Shown: positions 56,166 through 64,000 of the stretch, one piece after another | How the letters are laid out: every line of letters starts with the position of its first letter | How positions within the stretch are numbered: position 1 is the stretch's first letter | Assembly (NCBI GenBank): GCA_035508495.1 | Contig: DATJMX010000001.1 | Span: 124,001 to 188,000 of the forward strand | Direction of reading: 5' to 3' | Source: Candidatus Binataceae bacterium | Lineage (GTDB): Bacteria > Desulfobacterota > Binatia > Binatales > Binataceae | Length of the DNA: 64,000 bases | Translations under genes and position numbers: made by a program | The notes under the pieces: model-generated | The model's database searches: none | What the model was told of the DNA's origin: nothing | What the model saw: only the letters and a program-made list of their open reading frames with translations

Positions 56166-57170
56166 ATGGGTTTCAGCAAAGAACTCTTCGCCGGTATCTT
56201 CGTGTGCCTCGCGGCGTCGCCGCTCTGGCAGGTGAACCTGGCGAGCGCGGCGCAGGGAGACGGCTCCCAGGCGCAGCACGTCAGCATCGATTCGGCTCCC
56301 GATCCCCTTTCAGTTCAGGCAGATCGCGTAAACTTCGCCGGAGTGGACGGCGAGCATCGGCTGCTGCCGGCGGACGCCTTGGTCATTCCCCAATCCAATC
56401 CGTTCATTCTTTCTGCGCCGAAGGTTGTCCCTCCGTTCCCAATTGCACTCAACGATTATGTCCGCCGCTATCTCGCGGACTTCATGCACGCGCCCGACTC
56501 GCTCCAGGATTCGTTCGATCGCAGCCGCCCGTATCTGGTGCAGATGGTGAAGGTGCTGCGCAGCTATGGCGTTCCCGAGGACATGGTTTACCTGGCTTTC
56601 GCCGAGAGCGCTTTTTCGGGTGGGCAGGAGAGAGGCATCTGGCAACTCAACGCCGATACGGCCCGGCGCTTCGGACTTCATGTCGATTACTGGGTAGATG
56701 AGCGCCGCGACCCAGTGCTCGCGACTCAAGCGGCCGCCGAATACCTGGCTACCCTTCACGACGCGGCCGGATCCGATTGGCGAATCGCCGTCGTCGCGTG
56801 GAACAACGGTGACCATGCGATCGACCGCTACTGGTCTTACCGCGGCTCGAATTTCGATCGCCTGATGAAGCGGCTGCCGCGCCGCACTCGGGCCCTGTTC
56901 GGGCGTTTCATGGCAGTCGCTTATATCGCGCATCATGCCACCAGCTACGGACTGACATTCGTTAATTTCGACGCCGCACCTGCATTCCGCCAGATTCGCG
57001 TCAAAGGTGGCGTAGCGTTGCGAGTGCTGGCTGCCGAGTATGGGACGACGATCGAGCGTCTGCGCTCGATGAATCCAGCTCTCCTCGGCAATTTCGTTCC
57101 GCCCTGGGCGCCGGCCTACAACGTTAGAGTTCCCCTCGACAGCCAGGCGTCTAATCACGCCGCCTATTAG
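56166..57170 (+). CDS. Lytic transglycosylase, MltD-like, exported
   Basis: A 334-residue exported protein. Signal peptide to about residue 29 (ASAAQ). The transglycosylase domain (about 115-240) has the catalytic Glu in YLAFAESAFS, then GIWQLNADTARRFGL and VVAWNNG, with GIWQLN where GLWQF is common. The C-terminal 70 residues include AAEYGTTIERLRSMNP, a LysM-like repeat for wall binding. It cleaves the peptidoglycan glycan chain in the periplasm. GAGGGA lies four bases before the ATG. Confidence 0.85.
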   Translation: MGFSKELFAGIFVCLAASPLWQVNLASAAQGDGSQAQHVSIDSAPDPLSVQADRVNFAGVDGEHRLLPADALVIPQSNPFILSAPKVVPPFPIALNDYVRRYLADFMHAPDSLQDSFDRSRPYLVQMVKVLRSYGVPEDMVYLAFAESAFSGGQERGIWQLNADTARRFGLHVDYWVDERRDPVLATQAAAEYLATLHDAAGSDWRIAVVAWNNGDHAIDRYWSYRGSNFDRLMKRLPRRTRALFGRFMAVAYIAHHATSYGLTFVNFDAAPAFRQIRVKGGVALRVLAAEYGTTIERLRSMNPALLGNFVPPWAPAYNVRVPLDSQASNHAAY

Positions 57171-57191
57171 ATTCCGAGAATCGCAAGAGCG

Positions 57192-58652
57192 TTACGCCGC
57201 CTGCACGGTGAAGCGGAAGCTCGAGCCTTTTCCGGGCTCCGACTCCACCCAGATTCGCCCGCCGTGCGCCTCGACTATACGCTTGCAGGTCGCCAGCCCG
57301 ATTCCGTTGCCTTCGTAGCGGTCGCGGGCGTGCAGCCGTTCGAACATCCCGAAGATTCGATCCTGATGGCCCGGGTTGATTCCGATACCGTTGTCGGTCA
57401 CGGAGATAACCCAGAAGGCGCCCTCGCGCTGAGCTTCGACGCGGATTTTCGGCGGCTCGTCGCCAGCGAACTTGAGGGCATTGCTGAGTAGATTCAGCAT
57501 CAAGTGATAGAGACCCGACCGATCCGCCATCACTTCGATAGCAGCGTCGTAGTAAACGATCGCGCCGGATTCGCTGACGCGGGTAGCCAGCGCTGCGGTA
57601 GCGCGCTTGGCGGTTTCCTCGACCGAAATCGGGCGCAGCTCCGTATCGCGCCCCGCTCGCGAGTAGTTGAGCAAGTCAGCGATGAGAGATTGCATCCGCT
57701 TGGCGCCATCGACTGCGAACGCGATGAACTCGTCGGCGTCCTTGTCGATCCGGCCCTTGTAGCGATGCTCGAGGAGTTGCAGGTAGCTCGTGATCATCCG
57801 CAGCGGCTCCTGCAAATCGTGGGAAGCAACGTAGGCGAAGTGCTCGAGGTTTTCGTTGGAGCGCGCAAGCTCGCGTGCGCGTTGCAGCAGCTCGGCAGCG
57901 GCGCGCTTGCGGTCGGTAATATCGTAACTGAGCTCGACGATCGCGGTGAGCCGCCGATGCTCGTCGAACGCGGGACTCGATGTGAGCGCGACTTCGACCG
58001 AGGAGCCATCCTTGCGGCGGCGGCGCGTCTCGGTTTCGAGCGAGCCTTTGCCGTCAGAGAATCGCGAGACCACTTCCAGGGCGTAAGCATGGAACTGCTC
58101 GCCCATGATCGTTTCTATCAGCTTGCCCACCGCCTCGGCGGCAGTGAATCCGTATAGTCTTTCGGCGCCTGGATTCCACGTGATGACCTTGCCCCCCGGC
58201 TTGAAGACGATCACCGCGTAGTTCGATCCTTCGAGCATCGCGGCCAGGCGCGCCTGGTATTCGTGCGCGCGCTTGAACTCCGTCAGATCGTTGATAGTGG
58301 CGAGGACGAAGACTCCCTTGTCTGTCCTGAGCGGACTAAGACCGATCTCGACCGGGAAAGTCGAGCCGTTCTTGCGGCGCGCCAGCAAATCCATGTCGGG
58401 CGCCATCTTCCTGATCGTCGGACGCGATGTGTAGTCGGTGCGCAACGAGACGTGCCGCTCGCGAAAATCCCCGGGCATCAGCTCTTCGACATGCAAGCCG
58501 ACGAACTCCGCCGGCGAGTAGCCGAAGTAGTCAAACGCCGTAGGATTCGCGTAGGAAATTTTACCCTGTGGATCGATCAGGATTATCGCGCTGGGTATCG
58601 CATCGAGCAGGGTTCTAAATGTTGATTCGTCAGCGTAACGGCTTTCAATCAC
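57192..58652 (-). CDS. Two-PAS histidine kinase of the phytochrome-like HisKA type
   Basis: A 486-residue soluble kinase. PAS 1 (about 10-135) and PAS 2 (about 140-260) precede a linker, the H-box YVASHDLQEPLRMITSYLQL, the N-box NLLSNALKFAG, DNGIGI and GNGIGLATCKRIVEAHGG. The SHDLQEPLR box is that of kinases related to bacteriophytochromes. The start is GTG, 4-26 bases from a perfect 9-bp palindrome at 58657-58678. Its target is not encoded nearby; cAMP or nitrogen circuits in the window are possible. Confidence 0.88.
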   Translation of the reverse strand: MIESRYADESTFRTLLDAIPSAIILIDPQGKISYANPTAFDYFGYSPAEFVGLHVEELMPGDFRERHVSLRTDYTSRPTIRKMAPDMDLLARRKNGSTFPVEIGLSPLRTDKGVFVLATINDLTEFKRAHEYQARLAAMLEGSNYAVIVFKPGGKVITWNPGAERLYGFTAAEAVGKLIETIMGEQFHAYALEVVSRFSDGKGSLETETRRRRKDGSSVEVALTSSPAFDEHRRLTAIVELSYDITDRKRAAAELLQRARELARSNENLEHFAYVASHDLQEPLRMITSYLQLLEHRYKGRIDKDADEFIAFAVDGAKRMQSLIADLLNYSRAGRDTELRPISVEETAKRATAALATRVSESGAIVYYDAAIEVMADRSGLYHLMLNLLSNALKFAGDEPPKIRVEAQREGAFWVISVTDNGIGINPGHQDRIFGMFERLHARDRYEGNGIGLATCKRIVEAHGGRIWVESEPGKGSSFRFTVQAA

Positions 58653-58656
58653 GGCA

Positions 58657-58678
58657 ATTTCTCACGGAGGTGAGAAAT
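58657..58678. promoter_or_regulatory. Perfect palindrome at the kinase start
   Basis: ATTTCTCAC-GGAG-GTGAGAAAT: 9-bp perfect arms with a four-base spacer. It ends 4 bases upstream of the minus-strand GTG start of the PAS kinase, covering the ribosome-binding region, and lies 240 bp before moeA. It can be an operator for a dimeric regulator or an RNA hairpin that hides the start. Confidence 0.6.
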
Positions 58679-58918
58679 CCAAATCACGTGCCGCGACGAA
58701 GACCGTGCCACCAACTGTTTCATCGTGCGACGGCGATCGGCGCTTCTCAGTTTTTGCGCGCCACGACAACCTGTCGATAGCGTGTGCGCGAGACGCGAGG
58801 AAAGGCGCGCTGCCGGAATCACGCCGCTTCGTCAGTTTTTTGGCGTGACCAAAGCGCACTGCGCGTCGCTCCGCGCCCGGTTCTCACGCAAGACGCGCGA
58901 GCGTATTGTTGGCTCGTC

Positions 58919-60187
58919 ATGATTAGCGCCGACGAAGCAATCCGTATCGTTCTCGAAAATACCTCGCGGCTCGGCGTCGAGCGGGTGCCGATTCTCCAGG
59001 CTCTCGGCCGCGTGCTGGGCGAGGAAATTCGCTCCCCGCGCGATATCCCGGGCTTCGACAATTCCGCGATGGACGGTTATGCGGTGCGCAGCGCCGATGT
59101 CGCATCGGCGTCGGAATCGAATCCTGTCAGGCTCGAAGTTATCGAGACGGTGCCTGCCGGCAAGATGCCGTCGAAGAAGGTCGAGCGCGGGCAGGCTGCG
59201 CGCACGATGACCGGCGCGCCGATCGCTGACGGAGCCGATGCCATAATCCAGGTCGAAAAGACTCGCGGCAGCGGCAGCATGGTCGAGATTCTCTCGGCCG
59301 CTGAAGTGCGCAATTTCATCCGCCCGCGCGGCGAGGATCTGCGCCGGGGTGAGGGCGTATTCTCTGCCGGAAAGACGCTGGCTCCCGCTGACCTTGGGAT
59401 GCTCGCCTCGCTCAATCGCTCGATGGTCGAGGTTTACCGCCGGCCGCGCGTCGCGATCGTTTCGACCGGCGATGAAATCGTCGAAGTCGATCAGCCTCCC
59501 ACCGGTGCACAGGTTGTCAACTCGAACGGATACGCACTCGCAGGCGCGGTGCTCGAGGCGGGCGGCGAGCCGACGATCCTCAAGATTGCCCGCGATACCG
59601 AAGCCGAGATTCGCGAGCGCCTGGCCGAGGCGCTCACCTTCGATGCGATGCTCTCGACGGGTGGTGTTTCAGTTGGCCAGTTCGATCACGTCAAGGGTGC
59701 GCTCGACGCTCTTGGGTTGAAGCAACTCTTTCACGGTGTTGCGCAGCGTCCCGGCAAGCCGCTCAAGTTCGGCACGGTCGGCTATCGAGCAGTGTTCGGT
59801 CTCCCAGGCAATCCCGTATCGACGCTGGTGTGCTTTTACCTCTATGCACGAGCGGCGTTGCGCAAGATGGGCGGGCATGAGCGGCTGGGATTGCCGCGCG
59901 TGCAGGCGCGATGCGCGAGCGACATCAAGACGGCAGCGAACCTGACTGAATTTGTCCGCGTCATCGTGACGCGCGGCGAGGATGGCCTCGTCGCGACTCC
60001 TACCGGCGCTCAAGGCTCGGGGATGCTGAGCTCGGTATCGCGCGCCGACGGCTTGCTCGTGGGACCGGCGTCGGAGACGATCCTCAAAGCCGGAACTCAG
60101 GCGGTGGTTTTGCTGCTTGGCGGTACGGAGCCGGTCGTGCTCGATGAGAATGTTGGATTCGAGGAGCCGCGCCGCCAGAAATATTGA
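58919..60187 (+). CDS. moeA: Molybdopterin molybdotransferase
   Basis: A 422-residue enzyme that inserts molybdate into adenylated molybdopterin. FDNSAMDGYAVRS, TGAPIADGADAIIQVE, RGEDLRRGE, STGDEIVEV, STGGVSVGQFDHVK and FGLPGNPVSTLVCFY are all MoeA motifs, and the C-terminal beta-barrel domain is present. The ATG at 58919 is in frame with a longer, unlikely extension. Its last 91 bases overlap the 3' end of an antisense gene. No other molybdenum gene is adjacent; a molybdoenzyme must be encoded elsewhere. Confidence 0.92.
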   Translation: MISADEAIRIVLENTSRLGVERVPILQALGRVLGEEIRSPRDIPGFDNSAMDGYAVRSADVASASESNPVRLEVIETVPAGKMPSKKVERGQAARTMTGAPIADGADAIIQVEKTRGSGSMVEILSAAEVRNFIRPRGEDLRRGEGVFSAGKTLAPADLGMLASLNRSMVEVYRRPRVAIVSTGDEIVEVDQPPTGAQVVNSNGYALAGAVLEAGGEPTILKIARDTEAEIRERLAEALTFDAMLSTGGVSVGQFDHVKGALDALGLKQLFHGVAQRPGKPLKFGTVGYRAVFGLPGNPVSTLVCFYLYARAALRKMGGHERLGLPRVQARCASDIKTAANLTEFVRVIVTRGEDGLVATPTGAQGSGMLSSVSRADGLLVGPASETILKAGTQAVVLLLGGTEPVVLDENVGFEEPRRQKY

Positions 60188-60387
60188 ATCGCGAACAGCG
60201 CGGCCGCGCCGAACAGCGCCGCGCCAATCACGATCGCCGACAGCTTGAGCTGCAGCGTCAGGATCCCGAACGGCAGCAGGTAGAACTTGACCGTATCGAC
60301 CTGGAAGTTTGCATAGATGATGTAGAGAACCCAGAGCACGACGATCGTGGAGATGATGAACTTCGGCGACTTGACGAAACTCGGCAT
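60097..60387 (-). CDS. LapA/DUF1049-like small membrane protein
   Basis: A 96-residue protein with two membrane helices (about 9-26 and 47-67) and a short beta-like loop YANFQVDTVKFYLLPFG, the layout of LapA (DUF1049) proteins tied to lipopolysaccharide assembly. A Ser/Thr/Pro tail of 24 residues is encoded inside the 3' end of moeA on the other strand. GAGGAGGGA precedes the ATG at 60387, which supports the gene as real. Divergent from ispF. Confidence 0.72.
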   Translation of the reverse strand: MPSFVKSPKFIISTIVVLWVLYIIYANFQVDTVKFYLLPFGILTLQLKLSAIVIGAALFGAAALFAIQYFWRRGSSNPTFSSSTTGSVPPSSKTTA

Positions 60388-60508
60388 TGCGAGGTTCCCT
60401 CCTCGGGACCCAGGCAAAAGCTTGCTAGGCCATTAATAACTTGTCAACGCAGGAGTCTCCACGCGCTCGCGCGCACAAGTTCGATAACAGAAAGATGGCG
60501 CCGCTTCG

Positions 60509-60988
60509 ATGCGATACAGAGTAGGGCAGGGTTTTGATTTTCATCCCCTCGAGGCGGGCCGCAAGCTCGTGCTCGGCGGAGTTGAAATCGCGCACGAGAA
60601 GGGATTGCGCGGGCATTCCGATGCCGACGTCGCCGCGCATGCGCTCTCCAACGCGATCCTGGGCGCAATCGGCGAAGGCGACCTCGGCCGGCATTTCCCG
60701 GACAATGATCCCCGCTATGCCGGCGCTGACAGTATCCGATTGCTGCGTGAGGTATGGCAGCTCGCGGCCTCGCGCGGATGGCGCCTCGTCAACGCCGACC
60801 TGACGATCGTCGCGCAAGCGCCGAAGCTCAAGCCCTATCTCGATGAAATGCGCACGCGTCTGGCCGCGGCGCTGGGCGTCGATCAGACCTCGCTCAACAT
60901 CAAAGCATCGAGTCCGGAAAGCCTCGGCGCGCTTGGCCGTGGCGACGGGATGGCTTCGGCGGCGATCGTCATGCTCGAGGCGGATTGA
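60509..60988 (+). CDS. ispF: 2-C-methyl-D-erythritol 2,4-cyclodiphosphate synthase
   Basis: A 159-residue enzyme of the non-mevalonate isoprenoid route that cyclises CDP-methylerythritol phosphate. Zinc ligands D10-x-H12 (GFDFHPL) and H44 (DVAAHAL) are present, with GHSDADV and the C-terminal ALGRGDGMA in place of the common GRGEGIA. Forms a trimer. No ispD is adjacent. Standard length. Divergent from the LapA-like gene. Confidence 0.93.
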   Translation: MRYRVGQGFDFHPLEAGRKLVLGGVEIAHEKGLRGHSDADVAAHALSNAILGAIGEGDLGRHFPDNDPRYAGADSIRLLREVWQLAASRGWRLVNADLTIVAQAPKLKPYLDEMRTRLAAALGVDQTSLNIKASSPESLGALGRGDGMASAAIVMLEAD

Positions 60989-60991
60989 TCT

Positions 60992-61258
60992 TCAGGCGGC
61001 CTTGCGGTCGTCGCTCTCGGGAATCAACTGACAGCCGTTCATTTCGCGAGCCGCGCGCAGAATGCCCGCGACTTCAGGCTCCGCCAGGAACGCTTCGAAC
61101 ATCGGCAGGGTATCGAACTGGAGAGCGATCGTGACGCGGTCGCCGTTGTCGTGATGGACGCTGAGCGCGCGCCCACCAAACCGCCGCCGCGCCTCGCTGA
61201 ATACGTCGAGGAACCGCAGAAAATCCAAAGGCGCAAAATTCGCAAGCAGATTGATCAT
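60992..61258 (-). CDS. Small uncharacterised protein, ferredoxin-like fold likely
   Basis: An 88-residue soluble protein with alternating strands and helices (LSVHHDNGDRVTIALQFD, PMFEAFLAEPEVAGIL). The pattern resembles small dimeric alpha-beta barrel proteins related to antibiotic mono-oxygenases, but no catalytic residue is clear. It is downstream of the FmdB-like gene on the same strand, with a repeat element between. Ends four bases after ispF, tail to tail. Confidence 0.6.
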   Translation of the reverse strand: MINLLANFAPLDFLRFLDVFSEARRRFGGRALSVHHDNGDRVTIALQFDTLPMFEAFLAEPEVAGILRAAREMNGCQLIPESDDRKAA

Positions 61259-61277
61259 CGAGTTCTTCCGACCTCCT

Positions 61278-61450
61278 TCTGAATCCTCTCCGTGAATGTC
61301 CGATCCCCTCTCTCTGACCAGGGAGAGGGCACGGGTGAGGGTACTCTGCTTCCGGATTTCTTAAGATCGGGCGTACGAAGAAGCCCGCCGACCTCACCCG
61401 GCGGCGCGATGCGTCGCCGACCTCTCCCTGGTCAGGGAGAGGGATTCAGA
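61278..61450. repeat. Composite palindromic repeat, CCCTCTCC family, copy 4
   Basis: A 173-bp element. The ends TCTGAATCCTCTCC (61278) and GGAGAGGGATTCAGA (61436) are inverted copies with one extra G. Inside are two palindromes: CCCTCTC/GAGAGGG at 61306-61329 and CCTCTCCCTG-GT-CAGGGAGAGG at 61421-61442, in inverted orientation. It resembles a paired REP (BIME-like) or MITE unit with no coding capacity. Confidence 0.75.
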
Positions 61451-61488
61451 GTCTCTGATCGTTTGATGCTTGCTGGTTTCGCAGAGAT

Positions 61489-61854
61489 TCAGAGATCGTC
61501 GCCGGACTCGCCCGATGAACCGTCGTCGTCGAGGCCGCCGCCGCTTTCGAGTTCCTCGACCGCTTGGTCGAACTCAGGCCCGGAGAACTCCTCGCCCATC
61601 TCCTGGCCCATCTTGCGCATCATCCGCGCGACGCTCTTGGGATCGTTCTCGTCGAGGCCGCCGAGGTTAGTCGGGTCGCTGAGCGAATCGAGCCGCGCCT
61701 CCTCGCTCTTGGGCATCGCAAAGCGCGACATCAGCCGGTGCATCTTCCTGCTGCCGCAATGCTCGCACGTCGGCGTGACCTTCTCGCTGACGCGCATCGT
61801 CAGCACGCTCGATCGGCGCCGGCACTTCTCGCACTGGTATTCGTATATCGGCAT
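61489..61854 (-). CDS. FmdB-family zinc-ribbon protein
   Basis: A 121-residue protein that begins MPIYEYQCEKC and has a second pair CEHC 22 residues on, the zinc ribbon of the FmdB regulator family. The tail is acidic with Gly/Asp-rich repeats. The family is linked by name to formamidase regulation in methylotrophs, but function is generally unknown. Transcribed on the minus strand, 49 bp downstream of the TatD gene end. Confidence 0.85.
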   Translation of the reverse strand: MPIYEYQCEKCRRRSSVLTMRVSEKVTPTCEHCGSRKMHRLMSRFAMPKSEEARLDSLSDPTNLGGLDENDPKSVARMMRKMGQEMGEEFSGPEFDQAVEELESGGGLDDDGSSGESGDDL

Positions 61855-61903
61855 AAACTCGATTTAAGTTTGTCCGCGCGGCGAATCGAGGGCAACCTCT
61901 GGC

Positions 61904-62680
61904 TCAGGGGAATTTGAGTCGAAACAGCCGCGCGGCATTCTCGGTTGCAATCTCCCGCACAGTCGCGAACGTCTCAGCTTTGATTGCCGCGATCGCAGCG
62001 ATCGCGTCGGCAACCATCGCTGGCTCGGTAATGCGACCGGAAAAGCGATCGCCGTATTGCCACGGGCCGTCGGTCTCGACGAGGAGATGTTGGAGCGGAA
62101 CGATGCGCGCGAGATCGCGATCGCGTTCGCGATAGACGACTTCGGGCGTAATCGAAATGAAGTGGCCCGCGTCGATGATCGCACGCGTCGTCGCTTCGTC
62201 CGACTTATGCCAGTGAAAGACGGCTCGCGGCGCGCCCGCGCTCGCGATGACTCGCAAAGCCTCCGCGGCGGAATTGTGTGGCGCGTGCAGGATCAGCGGC
62301 AAGTCCAGTTCGACAGCCAACCGCCCCATCGTGTCGAGGCGCTCGCGCATCCGTGCTCGCACCGATTGGTCGTGGGCGCTATCGCCGTACCACGGAAGGC
62401 CGACCTCGCCGATCGCGCAGATGCTCGAGCGCTCTGCGCGGATCATCGCCACTGTCGCTTCGAACTCGCGATCGGTAAGTTCGTAGCGCTCAGGATGAAA
62501 GCCGAGCGCGGCATGCACGAAACCCGGAAAGCGTCGCGCGAGCTCGAGCACGGCGCGATTCGACGCGGGTGACACACCCGGCACGACAACCGCGCGCACT
62601 CCTGCTTCACGCGCGCGCTTGATCGTGCTCGATGGGTCAGCATACTGGTCAGCGTCGAGATGAATGTGAGTATCGATCAT
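61904..62680 (-). CDS. TatD-family metal-dependent hydrolase
   Basis: A 258-residue TIM-barrel hydrolase. IDTHIHLD gives the first HxH, then GEVGLPW with Glu, LPLILHAPH, VFHWHKSD and VETDGPW with the last metal Asp. TatD proteins are DNases or D-amino-acyl-tRNA/aryl-ester hydrolases. The frame extends much further upstream to 63079 but ATG 62680 gives the standard N-terminus. Divergent from the ECF transporter genes. Confidence 0.85.
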   Translation of the reverse strand: MIDTHIHLDADQYADPSSTIKRAREAGVRAVVVPGVSPASNRAVLELARRFPGFVHAALGFHPERYELTDREFEATVAMIRAERSSICAIGEVGLPWYGDSAHDQSVRARMRERLDTMGRLAVELDLPLILHAPHNSAAEALRVIASAGAPRAVFHWHKSDEATTRAIIDAGHFISITPEVVYRERDRDLARIVPLQHLLVETDGPWQYGDRFSGRITEPAMVADAIAAIAAIKAETFATVREIATENAARLFRLKFP

Positions 62681-62764
62681 CAATCTGTAACGTGGCGCGC
62701 CGCCGCGCGCCACAATTCTACGCCCGGCGCTGCGCTCGGGCATCTCGCGTAGGCCTCCGCACCG

Positions 62765-63550
62765 ATGAGCGAGCTTCGCCTGATGTGGCGCAACACGCGG
62801 ATGGTCGTGCTGTGCGCGATCTCCGCCGCGCTCTACGCCGCGGTGTTGATTCCGTTCAAGGTCGTGCCGTTTATTCCCGGCGTCACCGAACTGCGGCCGG
62901 CGAATGCGATTCCAATCGTATGCTCGTTTCTGTTCGGGCCGGCCGCGGCGTGGGGCTCCGCGATCGGCAACATGATCGGCGACTTTTTCGGCGGCGCCTC
63001 GCCGGGTGACATCTTCGGTTTCTTTGCCAACCTCGTTTACGGATGGATTCCCTATAAAGTGTGGGAGATGCTCGCGCACGGCGAGCGCCCCGTTATCAAT
63101 TCGCCGCTGACCTTTGTGAAGTACGCGATCGCATGCCTCGCGGCGAGTGTGCTCTGTGCCGATATCGTCGGATGGGCCGACAACGTGCTCGTCATCCGGC
63201 CGTTCGCCGTGCTCGGCAACGTCATCATCTTCAATAACATGGTGTCAGCGCTTGTCCTCTCGCCGTTTATTTTGGCCGCGGTGTACCCGCGCGTCAAAAA
63301 AGGCCGCATGACGTACGAGGACATGATGCCCGAGGTGAAGCGCAAGCCGCTGGCCGTGCAGCTCGCAGGTTTTGCGATGCTCGTGGTAGGCGAGGGCGGG
63401 GCGTGGGCCACGGGCAACCTGCTCTCGACGGGATTCTGGAAGCCGGGCTTCCTGCCCGTGCGATGGCTCGAAGCGCCGTACGACAAACCGGTCCTGATCA
63501 TAGTCGGACCATTCCTGTTGCTCGCCTTCGCGGGCCTCTTTGTGATGTGA
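62765..63550 (+). CDS. QueT/ECF S-component-like membrane protein
   Basis: A 261-residue membrane protein of six or more helices. TELRPANAIPIVCSFLFGPAAAWGSAIGNMIGDFFGGASP is close to the substrate-binding part of QueT-like ECF S-components (quoted motif shortened here to its first third: TELRPANAIP). The C-terminal 90 residues add two helices. It is followed by an ATPase gene that overlaps it by 4 bases (GTGA). Import of a vitamin or queuosine precursor is likely; substrate is not determinable. Confidence 0.72.
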   Translation: MSELRLMWRNTRMVVLCAISAALYAAVLIPFKVVPFIPGVTELRPANAIPIVCSFLFGPAAAWGSAIGNMIGDFFGGASPGDIFGFFANLVYGWIPYKVWEMLAHGERPVINSPLTFVKYAIACLAASVLCADIVGWADNVLVIRPFAVLGNVIIFNNMVSALVLSPFILAAVYPRVKKGRMTYEDMMPEVKRKPLAVQLAGFAMLVVGEGGAWATGNLLSTGFWKPGFLPVRWLEAPYDKPVLIIVGPFLLLAFAGLFVM

Positions 63551-64000
63551 AAGCGCAGGCGCAAATCAAATCGAGCGAAGCGCCCGCGGGGATCAGCGTC
63601 GAAGGCGTGTCGTTCACGTATCGCGATGCGGCCCATCCCGCGTTGCGCGCAATAACGCTCGCGCTCGCGCCCGGCGAGATGATCGGCGTGATGGGTGCGT
63701 CGGGCGCGGGCAAGTCGACGCTCGCGAAATGCCTCAATCGGATCGTGCCCGAGTTCGAGGACGGCGATTTCAGCGGCGTGATCCGAATCGGCGGCGACGA
63801 TCTCGCCTCGATGCGCGTATGCGAAGCGGCCCCTCGCATCGGCATGGTGTTCCAGGATTTCGAGGCGCAGCTCTTCTCGACCAACGTCGCGCACGAAGTC
63901 GCATTCGCGATGGAACAGGTTGGGATGGAACGCGCGACGATGGCGACGCGAATCGCGCCGGCGCTCACCGCAGTCGGCCTCGAAGGTTTCGATGCGCGCG
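63547..64000 (+). CDS. ECF-type ABC transporter ATPase, cut by the window end
   Basis: The first 151 residues of an ATPase. Walker A GASGAGKST near residue 50 and a Q-loop MVFQDFEAQLFS fit energy-coupling-factor ATPases (the Q-loop variant VFQ-D---QLF is typical of that group). The start is GTG and overlaps the S-component stop by four bases. Signature, Walker B and C-terminus lie outside. It would power the neighbouring S-component. Confidence 0.82.
   Translation, partial: MKAQAQIKSSEAPAGISVEGVSFTYRDAAHPALRAITLALAPGEMIGVMGASGAGKSTLAKCLNRIVPEFEDGDFSGVIRIGGDDLASMRVCEAAPRIGMVFQDFEAQLFSTNVAHEVAFAMEQVGMERATMATRIAPALTAVGLEGFDAR

Overview
The window is 64 kb of GC-rich bacterial chromosome with densely packed, mostly short operons, several GTG/TTG starts, one tRNA gene (Ser, UGA) and no rRNA. 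Membrane lipoproteins, a spanin pair, an NtrBC system and a SurA/DsbA-type periplasmic protein indicate a Gram-negative cell. Two TIM-barrel amidohydrolases of a DxDGH type, two short MetE-C-like proteins, type-B carboxylesterases, a PhyH dioxygenase and a ferritin-like di-iron operon resemble uncultured soil or marine lineages once placed in Deltaproteobacteria (for example Binatota). That placement is inference; no marker gene here fixes it.

Layout. 0-5 kb: the end of an alpha/beta hydrolase, a SurA-N/DsbA fusion, then an SCP2-like protein followed by two paralogous ferritin-like proteins; the second has lost almost all metal ligands. The operon ends at a 12-bp hairpin terminator. 5-11.8 kb: a 1431-residue secreted beta-helix protein of the CEMIP/TMEM2 (G8) type, an NmrA-like reductase and a His-rich polytopic membrane protein. 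12-26 kb: two PAS histidine kinases, a TetR regulator with a carboxylesterase, an ABC exporter, an amidohydrolase/serine hydrolase operon, a class III adenylate cyclase and asparagine synthetase. 26-38.7 kb: a tiny His/Trp lipoprotein, an orphan HigA, tRNA-Ser, GFA and PhyH enzymes, polyphosphate glucokinase, a purine permease, then a minus-strand catabolic cluster (aldo/keto reductase, two MetE-C-like proteins, amidohydrolase) and a secreted phosphodiesterase.

38.8-46.4 kb: a Mu-like phage segment in Mu gene order (Mor-like activator, GH108 endolysin, overlapping i-/o-spanins, holin-like protein, gp25/gp26/gp27-like proteins, terminase, DUF935 portal). It stops after the portal. There are no head, tail, protease, transposase or repressor genes on either side, yet the genes present are open and keep their catalytic motifs.

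46.4-64 kb: a VOC protein, a free-standing RNA polymerase alpha-CTD homologue, two small paralogous two-TM proteins (one frameshifted), a second carboxylesterase with an MFS transporter, ntrB-ntrC-thiE with thiE translationally coupled to ntrC, a lytic transglycosylase, a PAS kinase with a perfect palindrome at its start, moeA, a LapA-like protein, ispF, FmdB- and TatD-family genes, and an ECF-type transporter cut by the right edge. A CCCTCTCC...GGAGAGGG palindromic repeat family recurs at 41.5, 43.1, 44.7 and 61.3 kb. It lies inside the phage segment as well as in ordinary host sequence, so the phage block has probably been resident for some time.
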